The translations under genes and the position numbers were made by a program. From positions 1 through 64,000 of the forward strand of contig JAHDHH010000002.1 in the NCBI GenBank assembly GCA_020631405.1: a DNA stretch of 64,000 bases, given 5' to 3'. Each line of letters begins with the position of its first letter. The stretch's first letter is position 1. Source of the stretch: Saprospiraceae bacterium (GTDB taxonomy: Bacteria > Bacteroidota > Bacteroidia > Chitinophagales > Saprospiraceae). Below the pieces are notes generated by a model. It was not told the origin of the DNA. It saw only the letters and a list, made by a program, of their open reading frames with translations, and made no database searches. Below are positions 27,201 to 36,084 of the stretch, piece by piece.

Positions 27201-30200
27201 TGCAGAGGGCAATTATTCAGTACAGGTTACTGATGATAATGGTTGTCAGTTTTCATCTACTGTAAATGTGATAGAAGATTCAGAGTTATCTCCTACCATT
27301 TATGGTGATTTTTTGACTTGTGAGAATTCTGAAGTAGAGATTTTTGTATTGAGTGCTTCTTATTCTAACATAGTCTGGAGTGACAATACTGTAGGGGATT
27401 TTATCTTTGTAGGTCCTGGAACATATACTGTCACAGTTACGGATAATACTGGGTGTACTGGGTCATCTACAGTAACAGTCACAGAGCAAGAAGTAAGTGA
27501 TGTTTCAATAAGCGGATTGACTGAGATTTGTCAAGGTAATACAACAGAATTAGTAGCAGATGCTGGGTTTGATGACTATGTCTGGTCTAATGGATTGACC
27601 TCAGAGAGTATCATAGTCAATGTTTCAGGTGTCTATGACGTAACTGTCACAGATGATGTGGGATGTACTGCAAGTTCTGAGGTATTGGTTGAGGTTTCTA
27701 CAATTACTCAACCCAACATAATAGGTGACACACAATTTTGTGCTACTGGTAGTACAAACTTATCTGTAAGCGGATACTCATCATACCTCTGGAGTACTGG
27801 AGAGACCAATGCAAATATAGAAGCAACAAGTCCAGGTAGTTATTCGGTTGTAGTGACAGATATCTTTGGTTGTACTAACAGCTCAAGTATTTCTATAATA
27901 GAAAATAGTCTTCCTAGTGTACAGATTCAGGGTTCTAATTCTTATTGTTTAGGAGGGTTTACTGAGCTATCTGTTGATAATGGGTTTGACTCTATACTCT
28001 GGAGTACAGGACAGACTACACCTACTATACAAGTAATGCAAGAAGGTGTTGTAGAGGTTGTGGTTACTGATATCAATGGCTGTAGTGCAAGTTCGATGGT
28101 AGCTATCGTAGAGTCCACAGAGCTATCGCCAACAATATCAGGCATACTCACAGTATGCCAAGGAGGTCTTACTACATTGATCGCAGATGGAAACTATCCA
28201 ATGGTTGAGTGGAGTACAAGTGAATCTACAGAGTCCATTGAAGTTGGAGAAGGGGATTATACTGTAACAGTGACAGATAACTCTGGTTGTACAGGGAGTT
28301 CGGAGGTTACAGTAAGTAGTCAGCAAGCAGCAGATGTTTCCATATCTGGAGACAATGAGTTTTGTGAAGGGTTTACTACTCAATTAGATGCTTCTAGTGG
28401 TTTTGTACTCTATCAATGGACTGGTGGAGTAATGGGTGCAACCTTGACTGTAACATCAAGTGGAATGTATGGAATAACAGCAACAGATGCCATTGGGTGT
28501 ACTGCCACTTCGTCAATACAGGTAAACAGCGTGAGCCTCAATCCTCCAACTATCCTTGGAGATACTCTCTTTTGCGAGGATAGTGTTACTACTCTTGATG
28601 GTGGTCAATATGCTTCTTACTCATGGAGTACCACTGAAACAACACCTAGCATTATGGTAAACGAGTCTGGACAAATTGCTTTGACTGTCACTGATGACAA
28701 TGGCTGTACCAATAGCACAGCGGTGATTGTACAAGCTCAAGCTCTTCCAGAACCGGTTATAGTAGGGTCTACATCTTTTTGCCTGGGAGGTTCGGCGTCA
28801 CTTAATCTTGACCAATCTTATGTATCAGTGCTATGGAGTACTGGTGAATCTACTCCGACTATTACTACTTCTGATATTGGTACTATTTCAGTAATTGTCA
28901 CTGATGTTATTGGGTGTACTGGATCGTCAGAGGTAATGATATCTCTAGAAGAGTTCTTATCACCAAATATCGGCGGCGACCTTGAGTTTTGTTCAGGAGA
29001 GACCTCTACATTAGATGGGGGTGGAGCTTTCGAAACATGGGTATGGAGTACTACTGAAACAACACAAACTATTGATGTTACTCAAGCAGGGTCTTATTCT
29101 GTGACAGTCTCAGATGCTACAGGCTGTACTGGGTCGTCAGAGGTAGTAGTCACAACACTGCAGAATCCAGAACCTACGATTACAGGTCAACTAGAGCTCT
29201 GTCTCAATCAAACGACAACATTGGGTGTTTCAGAAGAGTATACAAGTTACTCATGGAGTGACGGTGAAATATCTGATACTACCCTTGTATCCATTGCAGG
29301 TACGTATTCTGTGATGGTTACGGATTCCCTAGGATGTGTTGGATCTTCTCAGGTTGATGTCGTCATTTATCAACTTCCAATGGTGGGTATAGAGACAGTC
29401 TGCGACCCAACCATGCAATTTTATTCTGTAGTTGTAAATACTGATGGAGATATCGTCACTGCTGGCGCAAATACTGTGACCAATACTAATGGCCAATTTG
29501 TAATAGACAACATCGAAACAGATACAAGTGTGGAGGTATATATTCAGAACAGTGCTACTTCTTGTGATACAACTATCAATGTTTTGCCTCCAAACTGTGA
29601 TTGCTTAGCTATTGCCGATGCAGGGTCTAATCAAGAAATTAATTGTGATGAGCCATCTACCTTACTTGGAGGACAGGATACCAGTATTGGTAGTGGCTTT
29701 TCTTATATCTGGTACAATGAAGATGGCGATATTGTAGGTAATGAAATCACCTATACTGCAAGCCTTGGAGGTATATACACCCTAGAGGTAGTCGATGAGT
29801 CTAATGCTTGCTCGACTTCAAGTACAGTTGAAGTCATAGACACCAGCAACGAACCAATAGCAATCATCTATGCACAACCAGATAATGTTATTGATTGCGT
29901 AGTGGACGTTGTTACTCTCTCTACGGATGCTCAAACTAATGTGGAATATACCTGGATTGTTGGAAAGCTAGAAACTACAAACAATTTACAAATCGAAATC
30001 ACTGAGCAATCAAGTGTGACCCTCATGGCGGTGGATACGATTACAGGTTGTTCTGCTGAGTCATCAGTATTTATAGAGGATCAAGAAGAATATCCTTTAC
30101 TATTGATTGGTAATCCAGACATATTGACTTGTATCAATACAGCTATTACTATTGACGCCTCTGGTTCGCAATCAGGTGTAGATATAGTCTACCAATGGTA

Positions 30201-31365
30201 TGACGAAAGTGGACCTATAGACTTAGAAAATGGCAATACTCTCGATGTATTCCTTGATGGAACCTACTTCATTGAAGCGATAGATACCACTAACAACTGT
30301 ACTAATATTGATTCTGTAGAGGTAGTACTGGTCGAAAATTTTCCAAGCATAAGTGCCTCTGAGGATACCATACTTCCTTGTGATCAGGACGAAATTAATT
30401 TGAATGTTAACTTGACTTCTTCAGAGACAGTCCTCTACAGTTGGACTACAGAGGATGGCAATATTCTTGGAAACACTAACGATACTTCTGTTGCGGTCAA
30501 TGCGTCTGGGTGGTACTATGTTGTTGTAGAAGATGCTCTTAGCGGCTGTACGACTATTGATTCAGTATTTGTTGATGGTAATGTTCCGCCTAGTCTTGCC
30601 GAACAAGACATTATTCAACCTATCTGTGCTAATCCAGAGGGAGGAGAGATAGTAGTAAATCTCAGTAGTGGAGGTACTCCACCACTAACATACTCTATTG
30701 GTGATGATCAAAACAGTACTGGAGTATTCACAGGGCTTGGACCAGGTAGTTATACGGTTCAAGTTGTTGATGCATTGGGATGTTCTGCCGATACTACATT
30801 GGTACTTGAAAGCTTGAATGAGGTGGAACTTGGGGTTGACGAACCCTCAATTAACTCGACCTATGGCGGCACAGAGACTATTGAATTGATCACTAATGTG
30901 CCTGAATCAGAAATAGCTGAAGTGCAATGGTCTCCGGTACTTCCATTTGACTGTATTAATTGCTTAACTCTCACGTTTGAGAATATCACAATGAGCCAAG
31001 AATACTTAGTGACCTTGATTGATATAGAAGGATGTTTGGATACGACGTTCTTCCAGTTTATTATCGAACAAGAAGAAGATATTTTTGTGCCAAACATTGT
31101 CAATCCTAACAATGATGTGAACAATACTTTCTACCCACTATCTGGAACTGATGGAGTGATAGTGAAGCAGATGCAGGTCTATGATCGATGGGGTAATTTG
31201 GTATTTATTGGAAGTGACTTTGAGACTAATGATCCGCAGTTTGGTTGGGACGGCACATTCAATGGTGTTCAAGTAGAGGCTGGTGTCTATGTGTACTACT
31301 TCGAATTTGACTTCCCAGGATTGGGTAGTATTGTCAAGGCAGGAGATGTCACTGTGGTGTTCTAA
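21232..31365 (+). CDS. Giant modular secreted protein with 16 Ig-like repeats and T9SS type B (gliding-associated) C-terminal domain
   Basis: About 3,377 residues from ATG 21232 (an in-frame TTG lies 9 nt upstream). Order: signal peptide (hydrophobic 10-35, cleavage near VVAQ); a domain with NDDCINAIELFSPCNP and VWYYFIANAESYEIEV; cysteine-rich regions; HYR-like modules about 745-1390 (ATDECGNV, EDTTPPTF); three tandem Cys-rich modules about 1405-1516 (CDDIDACTIND type); sixteen Ig-like repeats of about 70 residues, 1597-2724, each with a G-x-L-x-x-C start, a YxWSxGE core and a YxVTVTDxxGCT end; further PKD/Ig-like domains; and a C-terminal VYDRWGNLVF...GVYVYYFEF domain that directs T9SS export. 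Probably a cell-surface or released adhesin or matrix protein. No enzyme domain was found. No stop or frameshift interrupts it. Confidence 0.93.
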   Translation: MTREVLCFIKEVFVLPTLVASSVVFILLCTSIVVVAQPSNDDCINAIELFSPCNPVVGTIEDATDSGINDCPGNSNNDVWYYFIANAESYEIEVDGFGNFIFGFDAVIGVYTGDCNNLSNVDCEDGSFFGGATEDLTLTGLTIGQTYYIQVYDFDNSDPSNEGFDICIEEIVGDCGQSNVQATILSCTNCTINDGSAQGNQFGDPNLEVTANGCGPVTILLEYSFDWTQGSGNNWIHGISYTAGPAWTGFEDFTPPGWIFMPNGVTGSCSGDSYGPGYYYDTPQNDDSSCGGDVDDSNPGDNWGVDCGLDSNDGDCPNFQFELTYCTNNSTPTQFTESVSFSVTEDGASGGWDINGFCNLENFFNVTINSVCGPQADFADPPVDFCTAPNFDLMNSTGGYDIGTEWTGSVVIGAGDPNASMSYCDNIGNTTLFHTVGENDCYDGPSVQSYEVYEPEIQNVMVSATEGCGDTEVMLSADVDIVNIAGFQDWFTTVSEGGNTGAGTLEFVDQDGATYVPGMITLTAEACEEKIYTLTPQLNTGCAACDVVGPPIMVTVYPSFTLDLLPMAECGTAYAHVLGTDGTICDMVEVNCPNPGDIASAAYDFMEAVGTACVLDVNGMIECSCYICNADAGTVDPVPPTCLDDIFTVTVSGYFDDPDYVEYVLVVDDSGVIIEFGPPPYDFAASVCEDYSFYSYNYDSNDPLVVLPMAGTTIVNDIDCTVACCDLTGPVVQTFGETGSVMLNVPPDVTVECDVIPTEDGSGASISGNTCPVDLVFDGETIDPGSCQYDYTATYQWTATDECGNVIVEDYTITVEDTTPPTFDNPPTPVPDILCGGVLPPQETLTGSDNCGTVMITESASPFTPDDCAGYSVTYTWDIEDECSNSDQTSLTITILGDPDPPLLIVPNDIVVSCELIPSEDGSSATATDNCTEDDDIVIIYQGETDNSASGCPYEIIRTWNAVDLCGNDTGPITQTINVQDTELPIIENVPPDLTLNCISEFDITIQDLNWTDNCALGGVAIGVQDPVDVTVFNCAGGTITRTWEVTDDCDNTTTEIQTITIEPYPEVMWVNPPGPVVLSCSDPIPSIDPNDYPLGYASSGTGCTETGTVNPSIIGMITTCNTTMTLEWTYTDMEGCSTITHSQVYTLIDADSPELQNEPADITYDCFADLPPMTNLDWIDTCDGTSTAIGVENGTITNCEGGNITRTWVAIDACGNQDSHTQNITVLPVPDITWTTSLPPAQISIECMIPLVIPDAIDLDYANNATVIDCEESGTVNAVESGALTTCGSQLVRTWTTPNPDCGPPLVFIQTLTLEDTSPPVFINTPPPALNLTCINDVPTTVDLTWEDTCDGTGTVPYVETGSLDPCTGGSISRTWEYTDICGNGPVQFVQVISLVPPTPMACDDIDACTINDMLIVDCNGTICQPCQGEVTDCSGETELVACDDIDPCTINDVIELACDGTICTPCQGEVTDCDTGLTFQEPCSDDDPCTINDMRTIDCQNQICIPCTGTPNPTPDPSLSGPSLVCEGEQTTLSATGCAGDVIWYDDPLGTNIINIGPTFDTPVITGPVTFYAICDVDGCESNLVSIALDIIQPQLPTVTGDDVICKDELSILDAGPGFVSYDWGTGTGQTLTVTMSGTYTVTVTDSNGCVSTDDFTVQVIDPQIPNIGGSLTYCIGGSTTLSLGTDFVDYIWNPNGETTNSIDVSVSGTYSVTTTDSNGCTASSSVQISESSTLDPQIIGSLVLCENEASVLSVGSFSTYTWSPGGETTASININASGTYSVLVTDSNGCTGTSSVNIIDNDISPVMIVGDDLICEGTSTTLDAFGIDYTNYQWSNGSVNSSVSVMDDIDYTVQVTDINGCTSSSTISIDYYPTTALVIEGDLIICPGQSTTLSSQSVYDQYSWSPGGETTSSILVGSAGTYVLEVTDNNGCTLSSSVNVTSQSDLQVFIQGSLSYCVGSSTELDAGNWTSYQWSPNGEISQVITANAEGNYSVQVTDDNGCQFSSTVNVIEDSELSPTIYGDFLTCENSEVEIFVLSASYSNIVWSDNTVGDFIFVGPGTYTVTVTDNTGCTGSSTVTVTEQEVSDVSISGLTEICQGNTTELVADAGFDDYVWSNGLTSESIIVNVSGVYDVTVTDDVGCTASSEVLVEVSTITQPNIIGDTQFCATGSTNLSVSGYSSYLWSTGETNANIEATSPGSYSVVVTDIFGCTNSSSISIIENSLPSVQIQGSNSYCLGGFTELSVDNGFDSILWSTGQTTPTIQVMQEGVVEVVVTDINGCSASSMVAIVESTELSPTISGILTVCQGGLTTLIADGNYPMVEWSTSESTESIEVGEGDYTVTVTDNSGCTGSSEVTVSSQQAADVSISGDNEFCEGFTTQLDASSGFVLYQWTGGVMGATLTVTSSGMYGITATDAIGCTATSSIQVNSVSLNPPTILGDTLFCEDSVTTLDGGQYASYSWSTTETTPSIMVNESGQIALTVTDDNGCTNSTAVIVQAQALPEPVIVGSTSFCLGGSASLNLDQSYVSVLWSTGESTPTITTSDIGTISVIVTDVIGCTGSSEVMISLEEFLSPNIGGDLEFCSGETSTLDGGGAFETWVWSTTETTQTIDVTQAGSYSVTVSDATGCTGSSEVVVTTLQNPEPTITGQLELCLNQTTTLGVSEEYTSYSWSDGEISDTTLVSIAGTYSVMVTDSLGCVGSSQVDVVIYQLPMVGIETVCDPTMQFYSVVVNTDGDIVTAGANTVTNTNGQFVIDNIETDTSVEVYIQNSATSCDTTINVLPPNCDCLAIADAGSNQEINCDEPSTLLGGQDTSIGSGFSYIWYNEDGDIVGNEITYTASLGGIYTLEVVDESNACSTSSTVEVIDTSNEPIAIIYAQPDNVIDCVVDVVTLSTDAQTNVEYTWIVGKLETTNNLQIEITEQSSVTLMAVDTITGCSAESSVFIEDQEEYPLLLIGNPDILTCINTAITIDASGSQSGVDIVYQWYDESGPIDLENGNTLDVFLDGTYFIEAIDTTNNCTNIDSVEVVLVENFPSISASEDTILPCDQDEINLNVNLTSSETVLYSWTTEDGNILGNTNDTSVAVNASGWYYVVVEDALSGCTTIDSVFVDGNVPPSLAEQDIIQPICANPEGGEIVVNLSSGGTPPLTYSIGDDQNSTGVFTGLGPGSYTVQVVDALGCSADTTLVLESLNEVELGVDEPSINSTYGGTETIELITNVPESEIAEVQWSPVLPFDCINCLTLTFENITMSQEYLVTLIDIEGCLDTTFFQFIIEQEEDIFVPNIVNPNNDVNNTFYPLSGTDGVIVKQMQVYDRWGNLVFIGSDFETNDPQFGWDGTFNGVQVEAGVYVYYFEFDFPGLGSIVKAGDVTVVF
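25437..25770 (+). repeat. Three tandem cysteine-rich modules inside the giant gene
   Basis: Three successive modules of about 35-40 codons, each with a CDDIDACTIND-type opening, a xxDCNGTICxPC middle and an acidic TDC end. Related modules (CDDGDACTSND) appear in the metalloprotease at 59767-62817. Confidence 0.7.
26014..29394 (+). repeat. Sixteen tandem Ig-like coding repeats of about 211 bp
   Basis: Counting the recurrent YxVxVTDxxGCTxSS motif gives sixteen copies over about 3.38 kb, or 70.4 codons each. Copies are diverged at DNA level; short words such as ggttgtac and tactgg recur but no long perfect repeat was seen. This argues for old duplication under selection. Confidence 0.85.
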
Positions 31366-31392
31366 AATCTAAGATTCAGGACACTTAGACTA

Positions 31393-33879
31393 TTACGGTA
31401 CTTGGACACGACTTAAGAGTTCATCCTTCTCGTTCCCCTTGTAGTCTTTGAGTTTCGCAATACAATGTTCTTTAAGTTCGTCTACAGCTTTTTGATAAAA
31501 ATAAGTTTTGTAGGTGTCAGAACTTGCCTCACTCAGTGCTCTAATATGCTCTAGACTAGTAACCGCCTCTTGTAGGCTTGCTGTCTTTGAAAGTTTGATA
31601 TAGTCAGTCAAGCAGTAGTATACATCTTGATTAATCGCTTGATTGACATAGGTCCTGTAGAATGGTAAGTCCTCAAGGCTAGGATTGACTGACTTAATAT
31701 CTGATACTACTGCTAGGTAGGGCAGTGGATTAGTAAGTAATACAGAATCAATGATACCCTCTAAGTCGCTTGGATTCAGAGCATATAGAATGTACATTGC
31801 TTCTGATTGGACATTGTAGGATGCATCACCCATGCCAACGGTTGCATTACGCAAGGCAATGTCTTTTGACCTAAACGCAAGCGTCTCCAAGGCTTTCTTC
31901 CTTACGGAAAAATGCTTATCACTAAGCAGAATTTCTTCAAGTTCAGTAGTGGAGTAATAGTCTGGATAGTGTGCTAAGGCTAACATTCTGAACTCATGAA
32001 ATGGATGTATTTTATACTTGGCAATAGTGCTTTGATCTAACTCTGGTACATTGTCAAACCCTAGTTTAATGTCCTGGTATTCTGTAGAATACTTCAATAG
32101 GGTTGCATACCAATCTTGAGATTGTGGCGCCTCTTCAAATCCTGCTAATAAGTCGTGAGTCCCGTCAAAAACCAAGGCTCCGACCTCTTTGCTTGTGTTG
32201 TATACTAGAGAGTCTACTGACTTATCAATAGTCCAATGCAGTGTATCACTACTACCATCTTGATAGTAAATTATTGGTCTGACATCAAAGTGAAATAATG
32301 GGACATCCTTGGTAATTGCTTGGCCTTGTTCTACTTTGATAACTATGCTTTGGTCCAAGACTTCGTACTCTACATCTAACATTGGTTGCCCAGAAGCGAA
32401 GTACCATTGATTAAAGAAAGGATTGAGGTCGAGGCCTGTTATTTCTTCATAGGCCAGTCTGAGGTCATGTGCCTCGACACTAGAAAAAGCGTTGTCCTTG
32501 AGATAGAGATTGAGACCGGCAAAAAAAGCTGCATCGCCTAGTTTGTTTCGCAACATATGTAATACCAAGCCACCCTTATTGTAGCTATGCACATCAAACA
32601 TGTCTTCTTTATTGCCATAATGGAAGTCTATCAAATCATGCGAACCATTGGTCAATACTGTCGTGAGGTAGCTTTGTAGCTCTTCTACTCGATGTTTTTC
32701 GGCTTCATAGCTGCCATACTTATGTTCTAGCCAAAGGTATTCTCCATAGTTAGCAAAACCCTCATTCATCGTAAGATTTGACCAGCTTTCACATGTCACT
32801 AAGTCACCAAACCAGTGATGAAACAACTCATGAGCCACAATCTTATCATTGGGCTCGTCTACAAGGGTACGACCATCATTCTGTACGAATTCGCCAAAGA
32901 TTACTGCTGAGGTATTCTCCATAGCACCTGAGACATAGTCAGAGGCGATCACCTGACTATATTTATCCCACGGATATGGATAACCGAGCATTTCTCCGAA
33001 GAATTGCACCATCTCTGGAGTATGATTAAATACTTCCTTGGCATAGGGCTCGTACTCAGGATAGACCATGTATTGGTAAAGAATGTCATCTTTTACCTCC
33101 TCAACTACTGCATAGTCACCAATAGCGAGCATAAATAAATAGGGTGCATGTGGTAGTTCTTGTTTCCAATAATCCTGTCGCATCCCATTTTCAAGAGTTT
33201 TAGAAGAGATTAGCTTACCATTCGACAGTGTCACTAGTGTATCAGGTACTGTCACATAGACTTCCTGACTACACCGCTCATTTGGCTTATCTACTGTTGG
33301 AAACCATTTAGAGTTATACTCAGTCTCACCTTGTGTCCAAATCTGTGTCGGCTTATCAGGGTAAATGCCTTTTGGGTCAATGAAGAAGAGACCTTTGTTT
33401 GAAGTGATGGCTGTACTGTTTTGCTCCGTTGCACTCGGATGTGCAGTGTAAGTTATTGCAATGGTAAGAGTCTCTGCCTTAGTATATTTTCTATCTAGAA
33501 ATATTGTGACTTGAAGACCATCATAGTCATATTCAAGTGCTTTAGAGTTCATGGAAATACTGTGAATGTCGAAGCCTTTAGCATCAAGCATAACTTCTTC
33601 AATTGGGTAAAAAAGCGGTGCTAAATCCAAAGTAGCCTCTCCAATTACGGCCTCAGCTTCCCAATCAAAACTCAGTTCTAGATTGGTATGGAGCAAGTCT
33701 ATTGTTCTTTGGGTTGTTGTTCTATAAGGATTGTTTTTAGACACATTGATATCCCGTGGTGCAGTTACGAAAACAGTATCTAGGAGTTGTTGGTCGTATT
33801 GAGAGAGATCAAAAGCTTTCTTTGTACACCCACTTAAGAGGCAGATTAGAGTTAGGGCAGAGGCGATATGGTTTAGCAT
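31393..33879 (-). CDS. M1 family aminopeptidase, lipoprotein
   Basis: 828 residues. A lipoprotein signal ends LLSGC (Cys18), so the enzyme is probably anchored at an envelope membrane. The exopeptidase motif GAMEN (about 314) and the zinc site HELFHHWFGD followed by NEGFANYGEY (HExxH-x18-E, about 347-375) define an M1 aminopeptidase removing N-terminal residues from peptides. The C-terminal region (about 590-828) resembles the helical or HEAT-like domain of this family. It is convergent with the giant gene (27-nt gap). A TAGTTTTG box lies 23 nt before the start. Confidence 0.95.
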   Translation of the reverse strand: MLNHIASALTLICLLSGCTKKAFDLSQYDQQLLDTVFVTAPRDINVSKNNPYRTTTQRTIDLLHTNLELSFDWEAEAVIGEATLDLAPLFYPIEEVMLDAKGFDIHSISMNSKALEYDYDGLQVTIFLDRKYTKAETLTIAITYTAHPSATEQNSTAITSNKGLFFIDPKGIYPDKPTQIWTQGETEYNSKWFPTVDKPNERCSQEVYVTVPDTLVTLSNGKLISSKTLENGMRQDYWKQELPHAPYLFMLAIGDYAVVEEVKDDILYQYMVYPEYEPYAKEVFNHTPEMVQFFGEMLGYPYPWDKYSQVIASDYVSGAMENTSAVIFGEFVQNDGRTLVDEPNDKIVAHELFHHWFGDLVTCESWSNLTMNEGFANYGEYLWLEHKYGSYEAEKHRVEELQSYLTTVLTNGSHDLIDFHYGNKEDMFDVHSYNKGGLVLHMLRNKLGDAAFFAGLNLYLKDNAFSSVEAHDLRLAYEEITGLDLNPFFNQWYFASGQPMLDVEYEVLDQSIVIKVEQGQAITKDVPLFHFDVRPIIYYQDGSSDTLHWTIDKSVDSLVYNTSKEVGALVFDGTHDLLAGFEEAPQSQDWYATLLKYSTEYQDIKLGFDNVPELDQSTIAKYKIHPFHEFRMLALAHYPDYYSTTELEEILLSDKHFSVRKKALETLAFRSKDIALRNATVGMGDASYNVQSEAMYILYALNPSDLEGIIDSVLLTNPLPYLAVVSDIKSVNPSLEDLPFYRTYVNQAINQDVYYCLTDYIKLSKTASLQEAVTSLEHIRALSEASSDTYKTYFYQKAVDELKEHCIAKLKDYKGNEKDELLSRVQVP

Positions 33880-33902
33880 AGGGCTTTTTACTATATAAGA
33901 TG

Positions 33903-33910
33903 CAAAACTA
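33903..33910 (-). promoter_or_regulatory. Candidate -7 box TAGTTTTG of the M1 aminopeptidase
   Basis: Minus-strand TAGTTTTG fits TAnnTTTG, 23 nt before the ATG, predicting a leader of about 15 nt. No clear -33 TTTG. Confidence 0.4.
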
Positions 33911-33984
33911 TCAATCTAGGTGTAAATGAAGTATACCTAGATCCAGAATTTCGTCAATATAACTGATGAAATAAACATTAAAGG

Positions 33985-36021
33985 TCACTTGATTACTGTC
34001 ACATCACCGATGAGGTTTTTTTCGATTGTATTTTCAGTGTATTCGATATGATAGACATAGACACCTGCCTCCGTTTGTATTGGGGTCCAACCATCTCTTA
34101 TTTGATTAGCTATACAGTTTGACTTGCTATACACATTGTTACCCCATCTATCGTAAATAGAAAGTGAATAGAGCATATCTACATCACTTTGTAGGAAGAA
34201 AGAAGAATTGATTTCATCTCCTAGAGTACTCACAGAATTAGGCACGAAGAGAACCGCTTTCGCAAATGTAACCTTGATTGTATCGCTGGCAACGCAGCCA
34301 TTGATATCTTTAACTTCAATAGTATAATATGTGTCTATAGGATTTATAATTTGAGGACTTGGGCAATCAGAGCAACTTAAATATTGTGAATGACTCCAAG
34401 TATAAGAGACGACGCTAGCTGAATACACGGGTTCTAAGTAGAGAGTATTGGAGTACCAGATGTTCTCTAAGTTATTGCCAACTACAGTTGGTGGCTCTAG
34501 TACCGATATTGTGATGGTATCAGAATAAAGACAGCCGTTCTGAGAAGTGATAGATATGCCAATACTCTCTGCAGAATCGAATATTCTAGAGTTTTGTATA
34601 GTATCATCTTCCCAGATTACAGACTCCACATCTCCCTCTATCGTAACTTCTATTTGTTCGCCTTGACAGATAATATTGTCATTTTGATAAATTAGATTAT
34701 CATCAAAATAGGTATAGAGTATTTCATTGTAGATGGAGTCACAACCAGAATTACTATGTAAAGTATCGTAGTATGTTCCTACTGAGGTAAGATAGGTTTC
34801 GTCATATAAGAGACTATCATTAGGACAAGAGAAGAACTCTATATAATTCAATGTAGGAATAATGTCATAAGAGAATATAAAGGTGTCTCTAAATTCACAA
34901 AATCCATCACTGAGACTGTAGTGATATTGACCCGCTGAGTCTAAGTACTGAGTATTTAGAGATGAGTTGTCGTTCCACACAACTGAAAACTCTGACGGTA
35001 ACTCTATAGCAACAAGATCTTCTATACAAGCGGAAAAATCACTAATAGGACTATGGTCAATAGCTGGCAATACAGTGATGGCATTGGTGAATGTCTCAGT
35101 AAACGAACCACCGCAATGAGATACATCTACATTGATGTCATAAGTACCAGGTGTATCATAACATACTGTAAGAGTAGGATCAGAACTAGTAAGTATGTCA
35201 CTACCAGGTAAAACCCAACTGATCTCTGGCTCAAATCCTGAGTGATTACAAGAAAGCTCAAAGCAACTCATAACACAAATAGTATCATTGGGTATAGTTA
35301 AAGAGAGACTGTCAGGTATTTCGGCAAGAAAGAAATTATCATAGGCTACAAAAGTATGGGAGAATGTAATATTTTCTAATCCAAGAATGTTTTCTGCCTC
35401 TTCAAAGACTCCTACCGTCATAACCGTGTGATCTTCTGTTGGAATGTAGCAATGTATAAACTTTTTCCAAACTCCAAATGACAAATCTGGAATAGTATCT
35501 AGTTCTATTTGAGCATCTAGGATGATAGCCTCAAAAGGAATGCCTGGAATTACGTCTTCTTCAACAAATTCATCCGAAAAGTAGACCCCATAATGCGAGA
35601 GAGGTGTTTCGTCATCAAACGGTATCGTCAGGTAGTAGGATAGCAGGTACGGAATGCCGGCATGCAATGTGTCAAGCAAGTTGACTTGGAGATATTCTCG
35701 ATGATCATAGATGTTCGAGTTTATCCACGGATCTAGTACCGTAGCTACATATCCATTACCATCTTGTGGGTTGCAGAAACTGTAATCAATATAGTAATCA
35801 GACAATGGGTCGTCAGTACAAATCAGATTGAAATAACGAGGAGAAGTACTTCTAGCTGTCCAGTCATGAATGACTGTTTTAATATCAGCTGCATAAAGAT
35901 CGTAGTCACAATCATAAAAAGATTCAAAGCTTGGGTTGGGAATAAGGTTATCTTGCCCAAAGAGACAAAAGCTTTGACCAATGAATAGAACAAGTATAAA
36001 TATTTGGCATTTTTGAATCAT
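33985..36021 (-). CDS. Secreted PKD-type protein with T9SS type B sorting domain
   Basis: About 678 residues from ATG 36021. The longer GTG frame (36045) would begin inside a terminator hairpin, and the signal peptide MIQKCQIFILVLFIG starts at this ATG. Regions: an N-terminal domain beginning LIPNPSFESFYDCD, a carbohydrate-binding-like opening common in Bacteroidota; a PKD-like domain around 250-325 (SWVLPGSDIL, CYDTPGTYDINVDV); further Ig-like modules; and a C-terminal YDRWGNNVY...GVYVYHIEY gliding-associated domain for T9SS export. Function unknown, probably a surface or matrix protein. Confidence 0.88.
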   Translation of the reverse strand: MIQKCQIFILVLFIGQSFCLFGQDNLIPNPSFESFYDCDYDLYAADIKTVIHDWTARSTSPRYFNLICTDDPLSDYYIDYSFCNPQDGNGYVATVLDPWINSNIYDHREYLQVNLLDTLHAGIPYLLSYYLTIPFDDETPLSHYGVYFSDEFVEEDVIPGIPFEAIILDAQIELDTIPDLSFGVWKKFIHCYIPTEDHTVMTVGVFEEAENILGLENITFSHTFVAYDNFFLAEIPDSLSLTIPNDTICVMSCFELSCNHSGFEPEISWVLPGSDILTSSDPTLTVCYDTPGTYDINVDVSHCGGSFTETFTNAITVLPAIDHSPISDFSACIEDLVAIELPSEFSVVWNDNSSLNTQYLDSAGQYHYSLSDGFCEFRDTFIFSYDIIPTLNYIEFFSCPNDSLLYDETYLTSVGTYYDTLHSNSGCDSIYNEILYTYFDDNLIYQNDNIICQGEQIEVTIEGDVESVIWEDDTIQNSRIFDSAESIGISITSQNGCLYSDTITISVLEPPTVVGNNLENIWYSNTLYLEPVYSASVVSYTWSHSQYLSCSDCPSPQIINPIDTYYTIEVKDINGCVASDTIKVTFAKAVLFVPNSVSTLGDEINSSFFLQSDVDMLYSLSIYDRWGNNVYSKSNCIANQIRDGWTPIQTEAGVYVYHIEYTENTIEKNLIGDVTVIK

Positions 36022-36034
36022 ATAAATTAAAATA

Positions 36035-36077
36035 AAGTACCTCACCTAATCTATTTTTGAGATAAAGTGAGGTACTT
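36035..36077 (-). terminator. Perfect 11-bp hairpin between two T9SS genes
   Basis: AAGTACCTCAC (36035-36045) pairs perfectly with GTGAGGTACTT (36067-36077) around a 21-nt loop, followed on the minus strand by a T-rich tract. It ends transcription of the gene at 36085-37539 and lies only 14 nt before the next gene's ATG. Confidence 0.65.
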
Positions 36078-36084
36078 GTTTAAA

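Noticed and set aside
26014-29394. CRISPR-like or satellite DNA repeats
   Set aside because: The periodicity is about 211 bp, in frame, protein-level and with diverged DNA. There are no identical short repeats separated by unique spacers.
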